From positions 2,232,001 through 2,296,000 of the forward strand of contig OY820613.1 of assembly GCA_963681975.1 (NCBI GenBank): DNA of 64,000 bases, in the 5' to 3' direction. Source of the stretch: JANELJ01 sp024511395 (GTDB lineage: Bacteria; Pseudomonadota; Gammaproteobacteria; GRL18). The position numbers and the translations under genes were made by a program. Each line of letters opens with the position of its first letter. Position 1 is the first letter of the stretch. This document shows, in pieces, positions 45,453 to 56,029 of the stretch. The notes below the pieces were generated by a model. That model saw only the letters and a list, made by a program, of their open reading frames with translations, made no database searches and was not told the origin of the DNA.

Positions 45453-46016
45453 ATGGCAAAAAATAAATCCCGACATTCATTTTCACCGGAACAGTCCTCA
45501 AAACATCATGCTGGCTCACCAGAAGAGGATGAACATTATATCAGTAAATCCCAGGCTAAACGCGATGTTGAGGCCATGCAGAAGCTGGGTGAAAAACTGG
45601 TTAAATTATCCCCCAATGAGCTGGATAAATTTGATCTGGAAGAACGCCTTAAAGACGCTGTTCTTTTTGCACAAACCATTCGCAGCCATAGTGCGCACCG
45701 GCGCCAGATACAGCTGATCGGAAAATTAATGCGCCAGACTGATACTGAAAGTATTCAAACTCAATATAAACGCTACCATAACCAGTTAAGTGAACAGACA
45801 GCGCAATTTCATCAAATTGAAACCTGGCGGGATCGGCTGATTAAGGAAGGCGATACGACGATTAATGAATTACTGTCCGAATACCCACAACTGGAACGTT
45901 CTCGGCTTCGGCAGTTGTTAAGAAATATTCACAAAGAGACTGAACAGAATAAACCGCCTAAAAGTGCCCGCCAGTTATTCAAATACCTTAAAGAAGTCAT
46001 GCTGGAGTCAGACTGA
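45453..46016 (+). CDS. darP: Dual-action ribosomal maturation protein DarP/YjgA (DUF615)
   Basis: 187 residues, charged and helical. Key segments: YISKSQAKRDVEAMQKLGEKLVKLSPNELDKFDL, HSAHRRQIQLIGKLMRQTD, and LLSEYPQLERSRLRQLLRNIHKE. The family binds 50S precursors and aids late large-subunit assembly in E. coli. Start ATG at 45453, 34 bp after the IS4-like target duplication, so its native upstream region was separated by that insertion. Confidence 0.93.
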   Translation: MAKNKSRHSFSPEQSSKHHAGSPEEDEHYISKSQAKRDVEAMQKLGEKLVKLSPNELDKFDLEERLKDAVLFAQTIRSHSAHRRQIQLIGKLMRQTDTESIQTQYKRYHNQLSEQTAQFHQIETWRDRLIKEGDTTINELLSEYPQLERSRLRQLLRNIHKETEQNKPPKSARQLFKYLKEVMLESD

Positions 46017-46062
46017 TAAGCGCTTATACCTCTGAATACCGAATACCCAACTGATTTATTTA

Positions 46063-47560
46063 GTTCAACCTGAATAATACCGTTTTAAGCCTGACATCAA
46101 GCCAGGTTTAAAGCAGCTGATTGCCCTGGTTTGATAAAAGACCCCATCAAACCGGAAATAATTTTGAGCCACAAAAGCCGGAGCTTATTGAGGATCTTTC
46201 TTAAGTTATGTCCAGCGGCTACCATAACCACATTAATGGCATCACCGACTGCACCTTTGAGGTAGCAGCGGTCTAAACGGCCATCGTTTTTCATATGACC
46301 AATTTCAGGCTCAATCGCACTGCGCCGTTTTAATGCCTTTTTAATACTTCGGGTAACGCCTCGCTTCTGACCTGAGATAAAAACTTTAGTGTCTTTTACT
46401 TCATGTCCACGATAACCCCGGTCAACAAAGCAGTGTTCCGGTTGTACGGCTGTAAACTGTTTTATCTGTTCCAGTTGTGGCAGCAAGGTATGTCCATCAT
46501 AAGGATTGCCCGGACAACTTTGAGCACCAATAACAAAGCCTTCCTTGTTAGTTACCGCGATACTGGTTTTAACTCCAAATTCATAAGGCTTATGAGCTTT
46601 GCCTTTACTGATACACTCGACTTCCGGTGCATGTAAACTGTAAAGCTTGTTCTTACTGTGCTGCTCCTGCTCAATCAGTTTCTGAGCCTGTTTTAGAGCT
46701 ACTTCAAACAGAGACTGAATATCAACAGAATAGTTGGGCAGTTGTCGTTCAATATCCCGTTTAACACGACCTAAACGGGATTTCAGTTTATTGTTCATTT
46801 TCTTCATGCGTTTAAACTGTTTTGCATGAGCATAACGACTGGCCATTAGTACATATTGCGGCCCAACCCGATTATAGTTCTGGCGCAGTTTAATACCGTG
46901 CTCTTTGGACAGTTTAATCAGGTTTTCTCTGGCTTTGTTCAGGAGCTTTGAATCGGTTGGAAAAGCGATGTTCTTTTCCTGTACGGTAGTATCTACCGTG
47001 ACTTTCTTTAAACTGCCGGGCTTTATGGTTTTACTCTTTAGTCCGGCTTTAATGGTTTCAATCAGTAATTTTTCACTGCCTGATTTACCCGGCCGGTTAC
47101 GCCATTTGGTCATGGTCACAGGGTGTATAGGCATTTTATGCTGAAAGTATTCTTCACCACAGAAATACTGCCAGTACGGATTTTCTGTCCAGCCTTTTAC
47201 TACCTGTTCATCCGATAAATCATGCAGGTGTTTCAGGTAATGCAATCCTGCAATCAATCGAGTGCGTATGGCAGGAGCACCTTTAGTGGATACAAACAGA
47301 GCGCCCCATTCTTTATCAGGACTTTCCCAATCTATGTGTTTTGATAACTTAATCAACTCATGGTTTATGTCCAGCATGTTTTCAAGGCGCATCCTGAACA
47401 GGTCTTCCTGAGGTATTTTTGGCTGTTTCTCTGGCTTCATTCTGGTCTGGAAATTTGCAAGGTAATAAGGCTTATTTTACCAAAAACCTGCAAATTTAAC
47501 ACCCATAATCAAGAAATATTTCTTTATAAATCAATGCACTATGTTTTATTCAGGGCAGAC
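46063..47560 (-). mobile_element. IS5-like element, copy 8 (intact)
   Basis: 1498 bp, perfect 6-bp duplication TATTTA (46057-46062 and 47561-47566). The right copy of the duplication includes the last bases of the nit gene stop region, so the insertion lies exactly at the 3' end of that gene without truncating it. Confidence 0.95.
46097..47440 (-). CDS. IS5-family transposase (copy 8)
   Basis: 447 residues, full length with D150, D340 and E377. Carries the ENLIKL variant shared with copy 5 and the KTSIAV and EHCFVD variants shared with copies 6 and 7, so it is a mosaic of sublineage markers. Confidence 0.95.
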   Translation of the reverse strand: MKPEKQPKIPQEDLFRMRLENMLDINHELIKLSKHIDWESPDKEWGALFVSTKGAPAIRTRLIAGLHYLKHLHDLSDEQVVKGWTENPYWQYFCGEEYFQHKMPIHPVTMTKWRNRPGKSGSEKLLIETIKAGLKSKTIKPGSLKKVTVDTTVQEKNIAFPTDSKLLNKARENLIKLSKEHGIKLRQNYNRVGPQYVLMASRYAHAKQFKRMKKMNNKLKSRLGRVKRDIERQLPNYSVDIQSLFEVALKQAQKLIEQEQHSKNKLYSLHAPEVECISKGKAHKPYEFGVKTSIAVTNKEGFVIGAQSCPGNPYDGHTLLPQLEQIKQFTAVQPEHCFVDRGYRGHEVKDTKVFISGQKRGVTRSIKKALKRRSAIEPEIGHMKNDGRLDRCYLKGAVGDAINVVMVAAGHNLRKILNKLRLLWLKIISGLMGSFIKPGQSAALNLA

Positions 47561-47563
47561 TAT

Positions 47564-48409
47564 TTAGGTTAAATGACAAGGCAGCCGGATATGTTCCAGC
47601 ACCGGGAAACTCTTGCGGATCTGCTTGAGCTTATCCGGTTCTATATCACAGATAGCAAAGCCTGAACCTCTGGGTAAACTGTCCATTACACCGCCCCATG
47701 GATCAATAATCATACTATGACCAAAGGTTTCACGGCCATTGACATGATAACCACCCTGGGCTGAAGACACCACAAAACACAGGTTTTCTATAGCTCTGGC
47801 CCGGTTCAGTACTTCCCAGTGCGCTTTACCCGTGGTGGCTGTAAAGGAAGAAGCCAGGGCCAGAATTTCCATACCCTCTGATGTCATTTCCCTGAACAGT
47901 TCCGGAAAGCGCAGGTCATAACAGATGGCCAGCCCCAATTTACCGAAAGGGGTATCAACCACCACGACTTGGTCTCCGGCTTCTGTAAAAGAGGATTCAT
48001 TATAGGCTCCACCCTGTTCACCAAAATCAATATCGAACAGGTGAATCTTGTCATAACGAGCAACCTGCTCACCCTGATCATTAAATAACAGACAGGCGGA
48101 ACGCACTTTACCTAGTGTATCACTGACCAGCGGTGTGGTACCCCCTACAAGCCAGATATTATGCTCCCTGGCCGTATTTGACAGAAAACTCTGAACCGGT
48201 GTCACATCATCTGAATGAATAGCTTCCAGCGATGGTTCTGCTACTTTCAGAGTATCCTGTTCGGACATTCCCATATGGGCAAAATTTTCCGGCAGAACCA
48301 CCAGTTCAGCTCCCTGTTTTACGGCATCCTGTATCAGTCGACTGGCTTCACTCAGGTTTGCACCGACATTCGGTCCAGAAGCCATCTGAATTGCTGCTAC
48401 TTTTGACAT
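47564..48409 (-). CDS. Carbon-nitrogen hydrolase, Nit1 type (deaminated glutathione amidase-like)
   Basis: 281 residues, nitrilase superfamily. Catalytic triad: E41 in VVLPENF, Lys in ARYDKIHLFDID, and Cys in LGLAICYDLRFPELFR. The C-terminal part includes VVSSAQGGYHVNGRETFGHSMIIDPWG. This group hydrolyses side-product amides such as deaminated glutathione, acting as metabolite repair. The position after yhdP and rng is the usual gammaproteobacterial order. Start ATG at 48407-48409. Confidence 0.93.
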   Translation of the reverse strand: MSKVAAIQMASGPNVGANLSEASRLIQDAVKQGAELVVLPENFAHMGMSEQDTLKVAEPSLEAIHSDDVTPVQSFLSNTAREHNIWLVGGTTPLVSDTLGKVRSACLLFNDQGEQVARYDKIHLFDIDFGEQGGAYNESSFTEAGDQVVVVDTPFGKLGLAICYDLRFPELFREMTSEGMEILALASSFTATTGKAHWEVLNRARAIENLCFVVSSAQGGYHVNGRETFGHSMIIDPWGGVMDSLPRGSGFAICDIEPDKLKQIRKSFPVLEHIRLPCHLT

Positions 48410-48557
48410 TTTTCCTCTAAAATTTCTGCACTGTGTTATAGAATTAGTGTTATATGTCTTTATCCGATACTGTTTTTACCATCCTGATAGAATCTATAGT
48501 TTCATCGATCAGTACTGGAATTACAAGTTTACCCGGTAATGTCACCCATTCAAACAG

Positions 48558-51500
48558 TTAATGAGTATGTTCTTCTTTCACCTCAGGCATGATTATCTTT
48601 GACTCATCCTCAAGACCAAACAGATTTTTTAAATTTTCCAGGGTATTATCAGACAGCTCACCTTTCTTAATCACTGGATCATACCAGCTGCCTGTAACAG
48701 TATAGCTCATCGCAGTCACTTTATTGAGCTGTGAACCTAATAATTTCTGTCCCACCCAGGCAACAGCCGCTCCCGCCGGTCCTGCAACAGCAGCGCCGGC
48801 AATAGGTAAAGTTGCAGAAATTTCCGGTACCACAAGCACTTTTTCATCATAATCTTCCGCCGCCAGCCCCATCCTGCCGGTCACCAGAATTTTAGCACTG
48901 GGTGCCTGAACCATAAAATTATCAGTATAGGCATTGCCCCTGGTAATACGAAAATCACCCTTAATTTTTTCAAATTCATATCCCTCATCAGAGACATCAG
49001 TGAAATCAAGTGAAATTCGCCGTGCCAGTGCATTCATATTTAACAGTCCCAAGATACGTCCGGCCGCTCCCAGCTTACCTTCCAGATAAGCACCTTTTTC
49101 CACTTTGATGGATAGTTTACCTTCAATAACATCCTTTGAATAATCGGCTGGACCACCCGGCCAGCTAAGATAACCGGATATCCTAGCTTTACCGCCTCGC
49201 ATTAATTGATCATAACCCAGCATATCCAGAAAATCCTCAAAGGAACTGATATCCAGAGTCCCTTCCATATCCATTTCCGGCAAACTGTTCCAGTGATGCC
49301 ACTTTCCCTTGCCTGAAAAAGTCAGTATATCACCTTTAAGTTTCACAGCATCCAGAACAATACTTTTATCAATACGGGAAGTTTTTATAGTTAATTTGCC
49401 TAAATCACTGTTAGCCAGTTTAAGGGACTGGATATAACCATTGACAAGCGGCATATTCTGGGGGCTTAAATAACTTTTTTCTGGTTCTGATTTGGCACTG
49501 AAGCTGGTCTCTGCAGAATCATTTTCCACATCCGGTTCGGGCAGTACCACTGCAGTTAAAGCCAGCTCCACAGGTATTTTCCAGTTTACCTCAATGGGAG
49601 CTTTATTATTTTTAGTTTCAACATGATCAGACAATGAACTTATCACTTTTTGCCATTGACTATAAGGCAGCAAAGGTAACTTGCCGCTCAGCTTCAGAGC
49701 TTTCCTGGTGGGTAAATAAGCCTGTCCTGTCCCAAACTGCACAGCACCCTTAATTAACTGCAACGATTCAGCCTCCCCATTAATAGTAAATAGTGCAGAA
49801 ATAATACTGGAATATGAAAAGGCCAGATTAGAATTTCTGCTGTCGGTATAAGATACCTGCAGACTATGAGATTCTCCGGCTGTTTTAGAAAATGGAAAAG
49901 GCAGTTTTGATTCTATTCCCATAAGGCCTGAAGCCACAGAAAATGCAAAAGGCCGATGTTCATTGGGCAGATTCACATCAATATTGACATGACTGTTTCC
50001 GGAAATATAATCACTCAGGTTCGATATATTTTCAGGGATCACCTTATATTTTTTTAGCTGGTCAACCGAAATCCGGGTATCGATGGCAATATTGATATCC
50101 GGAGATATATTCTTCTTGCTGTTTCGATGTATTCCGTGTGAACTTTTAATACGAACCTTAGCCTTATTACCCATAATTCTGGCAGTCAATTTTTCAGCAT
50201 TAATATCCTGATTGTATACCTGTACTACGCCATTGAGTTCACTGACCATTCCCTGCCTGCGATCAAAGCCAGGTGGATAATAATCAATATTGTCCAAGGC
50301 GATTTTAACCCTGGTCTCTGGCTCTCCTTCTTCAGTTGGAATAACCAGGTTTAAATTAATATCAATTTTACCCTGAGCATCCAGCATTGCTGTAACATCT
50401 GCAGAGGCCAGCTGAGACTGATTTAAAAAATGAATACCATCTTTAATCGTACTGTCAATATCACCGTTAAGTCGTAAAATCGACTCATCATAGTCCTGTA
50501 TATCCGTATGTATATTTCTTGATATAGAAGAAAAAATCCTGCTGTAATCGGACTCTATCCACATGCCCTGTTCGGTAAACTGTATCTGCGAACGGATATC
50601 CTGCAGTTTCGGCCAGCCGGGTATATAATCCAGCTCTACATCACGGGTGTTAAACACAATATCCATGGTGCCAGAATAATCCTCAAAGGGAAACTGACTG
50701 ACTTCTCCTCTAAACACTACGCCACCGTCCGTTCCCCATCCCGAAACAATGGCATTATCCAGCCATTTAACCAACCCCTGATTCATAATATGTGCCGGCA
50801 GATAAAAGGACGTGTACTTAACATTGGCATTCTGATAATAACCGCTAAGATCCATTAATAGCGGGCCGTTTTCAGGAAACCACAGTTTTAAATCCGCCTG
50901 AGCTTTAAGATGCGGATTGCTAAAATCAATATCCTTTACCCCCAGCAGCCACTGTTGTTCCATTTTCTGCCAGTAGATTTCAGCACCAAGTTTATCCACA
51001 GGCCAGGTATCACGAAACAGGGATTTAAGATAAACACTCATATCATGGCTATTGACGTAAGCCCGTCCTCTGTTCCTGTTTAATAATAGGCTAGCTGATA
51101 AATTGCGTATTTTCGGTATACTGTGCAGGGCATTTAAACCAAAATCATTCAATTCCAGAGAGACCTGATAATCGCTTATATCAATAGGCATATCCAAGTT
51201 CTTAAAAGTAATATCCGCTTTAAGATTTTTCAGCTCACCCCGGGGTTTTATACGCTGATAAAGGTTTTTACTGAAACTTTCCGAGGAAAAGAAGTTAATA
51301 ACATGGTTAATCTCGCCAAACTGTAAACAGTTTAAATAAACCTGTATAGAAGGTTTTGAATTCAGGTTTCTGAAATGGAGTTGTATTCTTTTATTGGAAA
51401 TGATTTTTCCATCAATATTAAAATTAACATCAAAAAAATCCGCTACCCAGTCTGTACGTACTTTTTTATGCCGTTTAAAGCGGAATTTTCCATCTATACG

Positions 51501-52487
51501 ATTAAAATAAATCAGCTCTTTGGTGTCCTCACGCTTTAACTGTGCGTCATTAATATAAGCTTCACCCTGGATACTCTGTAATTTACCGTGTTTTATTAAA
51601 GCCCAGCTGCGCATCCCCATATCAATGTTATCCAGCTCATAATTTCCCAGCTGAATAAACTGTTCACCCAACAGATACAGTAAAGTCGGATAATCCAGTC
51701 CTTCCAGATTGCTGTATATCTGACCATTCCATTGTTTAATTTTATTAACCGGCCCCTTAAAGTCCAGCCTGAGTTCTGCCCTGACACCGGTCTCGTTCAT
51801 GGATGTTGTAATACTGACCTGGTGCCGCTCACTCTGGTTGCGCATTCTTATATTAACATCATTAAGCAGTACGTTTGGATATTCTTCAGTTTCATCAACA
51901 AAGTAAATTTCACTGTGGGTAATAATAAAATTAGACTGGTTAAGCAGTTTTAAATAGGCAGGCTGATTATTCTGTGCTGCATTTTTGTCAATAGCATTAT
52001 TACCGTACAGTGGCATCTCTGAGAGCAGAAACTTACCCTGTTTATTGCGCTGGATAAAAGCATGAAAACCATCCAGTTTTAGGGTATTAATAATTGGCTG
52101 GGATTTTAACAGGGACTGGATGGTATCAATGGATATGGATGCCGAATGAAAATTGAAGCGGGAAGTATTTTTATCCTTATACTGGATAACAAAATTTTTC
52201 AGATAAATCGAAGGGTAAAGCAGATCAATGTTTATTTTAACATTATCAAAAGAAATCGACTGTTCCAGTTGCTGTTCGATAAAACGTTCTATTAACTGTG
52301 GATTGGATTCAAGATAAAGAGCCAACCCGCGTACCAGAAGTAATAATACAGCCAGCAGCACCAGAATAAAAACAATCAGGTTATGATGAAAGCGCCATAC
52401 TTTATACAAAGCCGTTTTGCTCCATTGCAGGATACTGTTCTGCTCTGGCGACTTTGGCTCGGATGACATTTGTTCACTTTGTTCCAT
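48558..52487 (-). CDS. yhdP: AsmA-like protein YhdP (TIGR02099 family)
   Basis: 1309 residues. A single N-terminal membrane anchor (about 34-56, LIVFILVLLAVLLLLVRGLALYL) precedes a very long periplasmic beta-rich region. The C-terminus has the AsmA/DUF3971-type ending (GAYLEGKLGAAGRILGLLNMNALARRISLDFTDV, LVTGRMGLAAEDYDEKVLVVP, LPIAGAAVAGPAGAAVAWVGQKL). The family bridges inner and outer membranes and is implicated in phospholipid transport. Start ATG at 52485-52487. The 132-bp gap from rng contains a three-hairpin cluster. Confidence 0.95.
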   Translation of the reverse strand: MEQSEQMSSEPKSPEQNSILQWSKTALYKVWRFHHNLIVFILVLLAVLLLLVRGLALYLESNPQLIERFIEQQLEQSISFDNVKINIDLLYPSIYLKNFVIQYKDKNTSRFNFHSASISIDTIQSLLKSQPIINTLKLDGFHAFIQRNKQGKFLLSEMPLYGNNAIDKNAAQNNQPAYLKLLNQSNFIITHSEIYFVDETEEYPNVLLNDVNIRMRNQSERHQVSITTSMNETGVRAELRLDFKGPVNKIKQWNGQIYSNLEGLDYPTLLYLLGEQFIQLGNYELDNIDMGMRSWALIKHGKLQSIQGEAYINDAQLKREDTKELIYFNRIDGKFRFKRHKKVRTDWVADFFDVNFNIDGKIISNKRIQLHFRNLNSKPSIQVYLNCLQFGEINHVINFFSSESFSKNLYQRIKPRGELKNLKADITFKNLDMPIDISDYQVSLELNDFGLNALHSIPKIRNLSASLLLNRNRGRAYVNSHDMSVYLKSLFRDTWPVDKLGAEIYWQKMEQQWLLGVKDIDFSNPHLKAQADLKLWFPENGPLLMDLSGYYQNANVKYTSFYLPAHIMNQGLVKWLDNAIVSGWGTDGGVVFRGEVSQFPFEDYSGTMDIVFNTRDVELDYIPGWPKLQDIRSQIQFTEQGMWIESDYSRIFSSISRNIHTDIQDYDESILRLNGDIDSTIKDGIHFLNQSQLASADVTAMLDAQGKIDINLNLVIPTEEGEPETRVKIALDNIDYYPPGFDRRQGMVSELNGVVQVYNQDINAEKLTARIMGNKAKVRIKSSHGIHRNSKKNISPDINIAIDTRISVDQLKKYKVIPENISNLSDYISGNSHVNIDVNLPNEHRPFAFSVASGLMGIESKLPFPFSKTAGESHSLQVSYTDSRNSNLAFSYSSIISALFTINGEAESLQLIKGAVQFGTGQAYLPTRKALKLSGKLPLLPYSQWQKVISSLSDHVETKNNKAPIEVNWKIPVELALTAVVLPEPDVENDSAETSFSAKSEPEKSYLSPQNMPLVNGYIQSLKLANSDLGKLTIKTSRIDKSIVLDAVKLKGDILTFSGKGKWHHWNSLPEMDMEGTLDISSFEDFLDMLGYDQLMRGGKARISGYLSWPGGPADYSKDVIEGKLSIKVEKGAYLEGKLGAAGRILGLLNMNALARRISLDFTDVSDEGYEFEKIKGDFRITRGNAYTDNFMVQAPSAKILVTGRMGLAAEDYDEKVLVVPEISATLPIAGAAVAGPAGAAVAWVGQKLLGSQLNKVTAMSYTVTGSWYDPVIKKGELSDNTLENLKNLFGLEDESKIIMPEVKEEHTH

Positions 52488-52530
52488 TCAGAATGGTTCA
52501 CTCTAAGATACAATAAGAGCTATTGATATT

Positions 52531-52626
52531 ACATAGTGTGCATCCATTTATTGATGCACACTGGCGGCACAGTGATGTGCCGCTCATTTTTGACGACAGT
52601 AAGTCGTTGAAAATGGACACTACATA
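52531..52626. repeat. Three-hairpin cluster between rng and yhdP
   Basis: Three hairpins follow each other: AGTGTGCATC/GATGCACACT (52535-52562), GCGGCAC/GTGCCGC (52564-52583), and CATTTTTGACGAC/GTCGTTGAAAATG (about 52585-52616). The outermost ATAGTGT and ACACTA can also pair, closing the three into a cloverleaf. The rng stop codon lies inside its outer arm. The first hairpin loop contains CATCCAT, as in the other structured repeats. Confidence 0.7.
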
Positions 52627-54080
52627 GGTACCACATCATACTGTTCCTGATTGTATTCATTGTCTATCTGCAGCTGGATAGAGCATTGCATAAATTCTTC
52701 AAGTTCAGCAATGGCTGATGATTCTTCATCCATTAAATAGTCGCCCACTTTTCGGGAGGTCAACACCAGCAGTTTCGGAGTATCGAACTGGCGGGCTTCA
52801 CGAATTATTTCACGAAATATTTCAAAGGCTACCGTTTCAACAGTTTTAACCGTACCCTTACCGTTACAGACCGGACAGGGCTCACATAAAATATGCTCCA
52901 AGCTTTCTCTGGTTCGCTTGCGGGTCATTTCCAGCAGCCCCAAGTTGGATACTTCAGTAATGCAGGTTTTAGCGTGGTCTTTTTCTAGAGCTTTTTCAAA
53001 AGCTCGCAAGACCTGGCGTCGATGTTCGGCATCTTTCATATCAATAAAATCAATAATAATAATACCGCCCAAATTACGCAGCTTGAGCTGTCTGACGATA
53101 GCCTGGGTGGCTTCCAGATTGGTTTTGAATATAGTTTCTTCAAGGTTGCGATTGCCAACATAACCGCCGGTATTGATATCTACCGTCGTCATGGCCTCAG
53201 TTTGATCGATAATCAGGTAGCCGCCGGATTTTAGCTTAATTTTGGACTGCAGTGCTTTTTGAATTTCATCTTCTACCCCGTAAAGATCAAAGATAGGCCG
53301 TTCCCCTGGGTAATATTCAATTTTCGGTGCCAGTTCAGGAATAAACTTATTGGCAAACTTAATCACCTTATTATAGGTTTCCCTGGAATCAATACGAATA
53401 GCATCAATATTACTATACGCAATATCGCGCATGACTTTCATAGCTAGGGGCAGGTCTTCATAAACCAGCGAACCGATGGGGACCGCTTTACTGTTTTCCT
53501 GAATGGAGCCCCACAATTTCTGCAGAAAAGCCATATCCGCATGTACCGCTTTTTCTGAAATACCTTCTGCTACCGTACGGACAATATAACCACCACCGTT
53601 AAACTCAGGTAAAAAGGACTTAATAATACCTTTTAAACGCTCACGCTCTGTTTCATCTTCCAGTTTCTGGGAAACTCCGATATGAGATGAGTTAGGCATA
53701 TAAACCAGGTATCGTGCCGGTATAGTAATATGAGTAGTCAGACGGGCACCTTTAGTACCCATGGGATCTTTTACCACCTGCACCAAGATATCCTGACCAT
53801 CCCTGAGCACATCGGTAATAGTCAGTTCCTGTTCATCGGATTTTTTTTCATCTGCAGTAATAATATCTGACAAATGAAGAAAAGCCGTCCTGTCCAGGCC
53901 AATATCAAGAAAAGCGGCCTGCATACCGGGCAGTACCCGGCAGACCTTGCCTTTATAAATGTTACAGACCAGACCACGCCGGCTGGCCCGCTCAATAATA
54001 ACTTCCTGGAGCATACCGTTTTCAATGGTTGCAACACGTGTCTCCTGGGGCGTTACATTGATCAGTAGTTCATCACTCAT
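52620..54080 (-). CDS. rng: Ribonuclease G
   Basis: 486 residues from the ATG at 54078-54080 (MSDELLINVTPQETRVATIENG). The N-terminal S1 domain (VCNIYKGKVCRVLPGMQAAFLDIGLDRTAFLHLSD) is followed by the RNase E/G catalytic domain with TVDINTGGYVG, IIIDFIDMKD and the zinc-link CEPCPVC. It matures the 16S rRNA 5' end and degrades mRNA. IS5-like copy 9 is inserted six bases upstream of the start codon, so the native ribosome-binding site is gone. The nearest replacement is a weak AGGT inside the IS end. Confidence 0.95.
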   Translation of the reverse strand: MSDELLINVTPQETRVATIENGMLQEVIIERASRRGLVCNIYKGKVCRVLPGMQAAFLDIGLDRTAFLHLSDIITADEKKSDEQELTITDVLRDGQDILVQVVKDPMGTKGARLTTHITIPARYLVYMPNSSHIGVSQKLEDETERERLKGIIKSFLPEFNGGGYIVRTVAEGISEKAVHADMAFLQKLWGSIQENSKAVPIGSLVYEDLPLAMKVMRDIAYSNIDAIRIDSRETYNKVIKFANKFIPELAPKIEYYPGERPIFDLYGVEDEIQKALQSKIKLKSGGYLIIDQTEAMTTVDINTGGYVGNRNLEETIFKTNLEATQAIVRQLKLRNLGGIIIIDFIDMKDAEHRRQVLRAFEKALEKDHAKTCITEVSNLGLLEMTRKRTRESLEHILCEPCPVCNGKGTVKTVETVAFEIFREIIREARQFDTPKLLVLTSRKVGDYLMDEESSAIAELEEFMQCSIQLQIDNEYNQEQYDVVPM

Positions 54081-54086
54081 TACATA

Positions 54087-55584
54087 GTTCAACCTGAATA
54101 ATACCGTTTTAAGCCTGACATCAAGCCAGGTTTAAAGCAGCTGATTGCCCCGGTTTGATAAAAGACCCCATCAAACCGGAAATAATTTTGAGCCACAAAA
54201 GCCGGAGCTTATTGAGGATCTTTCTTAAGTTATGACCAGCGGCCACCATAACCACATTAATGGCATCACCGACTGCACCTTTGAGGTAGCAGCGGTCTAA
54301 ACGGCCATCATTTTTCATATGACCAATTTCAGGCTCAATCGCACTGCGCCGTTTTAATGCCTTTTTAATACTTCGGGTAACGCCTCGCTTCTGACCTGAG
54401 ATAAAAACTTTAGTGTCTTTTACTTCATGTCCACGATAACCCCGGTCAACAAAGCAGTGTTCCGGTTGTACGGCTGTAAACTGTTTTATCTGTTCCAGTT
54501 GTGGCAGCAAGGTATGTCCATCATAAGGATTGCCCGGACAACTTTGAGCGCCAATAACAAAGCCTTCCTTGTTAGTTACCGCGATACTGGCTTTAACTCC
54601 AAATTTATAAGGCTTATGAGCTTTGCCTTTACTGATACACTCGACTTCCGGTGCATGTAAACTGTAAAGCTTGTTCTTACTGTGCTGCTCCTGCTCAATC
54701 AGTTTCTGAGCCTGTTTTAGAGCTACTTCAAACAATGACTGAATATCAACAGAATAGTTGGGCAGTTGTCGTTCAATATCCCGTTTAACACGACCTAAAC
54801 GGGATTTCAGTTTATTGTTCATTTTCTTCATGCGTTTAAACTGTTTTGCATGTGCATAACGACTGGCCATTAGTACATATTGCGGCCCAACCCGATTATA
54901 GTTCTGGCGCAGTTTAATACCGTGCTCTTTGGACAGTTTAACCAGGTTTTCTCTGGCTTTGTTCAGGAGCTTTGAATCGGTTGGAAAAGCGATGTTCTTT
55001 TCCTGTACGGTAGTATCTACCGTGACTTTCTTTAAACTGCCGGGCTTGATAGTTTTACTCTTTAGTCCGGCTTTAATGGTTTCAATCAGTAATTTTTCAC
55101 TGCCTGACTTACCTGGCCGGTTACGCCATTTGGTCATGGTCACAGGGTGTATAGGCATTTTATGCTGAAAGTATTCTTCACCACAGAAATACTGCCAGTA
55201 CGGATTTTCTGTCCAGCCTTTTACTACCTGTTCATCTGATAAATCATGAAGGTGTTTCAGGTAATGCAATCCTGCAATCAATCAAGTGCGTATGGCAGGA
55301 GCACCTTTAGTGGATACAAACAGAGCACCCCATTCTTTATCAGGACTTTCCCGGTCTATGTGTTTTGATAACTTAATCAACTCATGGTTTATGTCCAGCA
55401 TGTTTTCAAGGCGCATCCTGAACAGGTCTTCCTGAGGTATTTTTGGCTGTTTCTCTGGCTTCATTCTGGTCTGGAAATTTGCAAGGTAATAAGGCTTATT
55501 TTACCAAAAACCTGCAAATTTAACACCCATAATCAAGAAATATTTCTTTATAAATCAATGCACTATGTTTTATTCAGGGCAGAC
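54087..55584 (-). mobile_element. IS5-like element, copy 9 (full length, defective transposase)
   Basis: 1498 bp with both ends. The flanks TACATA (left) and TAAGTA (right) do not match, suggesting an adjacent deletion or recombination; to the right is a truncated IS4-family gene. It separates rng from maf. Confidence 0.95.
54121..55464 (-). pseudogene. IS5-family transposase with a nonsense mutation (copy 9)
   Basis: Identical layout to intact copies except that codon 61 (Arg, CGA) is TGA at 55282-55284. This splits a 60-residue N-terminal piece from a 386-residue remainder that keeps the whole DDE domain. One base substitution explains it. A private change, YKFGV instead of YEFGV, is also present. 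Confidence 0.9.
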
Positions 55585-55587
55585 TAA

Positions 55588-55942
55588 GTAATTTATCAAA
55601 ACTGGCCAGAACCGGATGATTACATTTCAGTTTTGTATTTACCCGGTGATTAAAAACTTTATCTGCAACATCTCTCATCAATTGCGCAAATTCAGGCTTG
55701 GCTAGTTGATTATGAAAGGGCTTATAACGGACATTTTTATTCGTTAACTGGTTAAAGTAACGATGAATTTCCGAAAAATACCTTGTCTCTTTATCACCCA
55801 TAGCCGTAATCATACTCACTATTAGCTGAAAAGGGGGTATCTGTCTTAATCGTTGGGAAAAACCTATGTTTTTGCCCGGTTTATTAAGTTTCTTTTCACT
55901 CAATACGACTTTTAGTTTTTTTGATAATGTGGTTCTTTTCAT
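55588..55942 (-). pseudogene. N-terminal fragment of an IS4-family transposase
   Basis: About 118 residues starting MKRTTLSKKLKVVLSEKKL, with the typical N-terminal pattern FSQRLRQIPPFQLIVSMITAMGDKETRYFSEIHRYFNQLTNKNVRYKPFHNQLAKPEFAQLMRD. It is cut off by the right end of IS5-like copy 9 before any catalytic residue. It is a different element from the IS4-like copies at 43909 and 58588. Together with copy 9 it fills the maf-rng gap. Confidence 0.8.
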
Positions 55943-56029
55943 TTGAACCCTTTTTGTTGATAAATAATTGCCTGAATAACAACTATTTGATCATCAAATT
56001 GGCTTCATTTCAACTCCTAAAGATCATAC

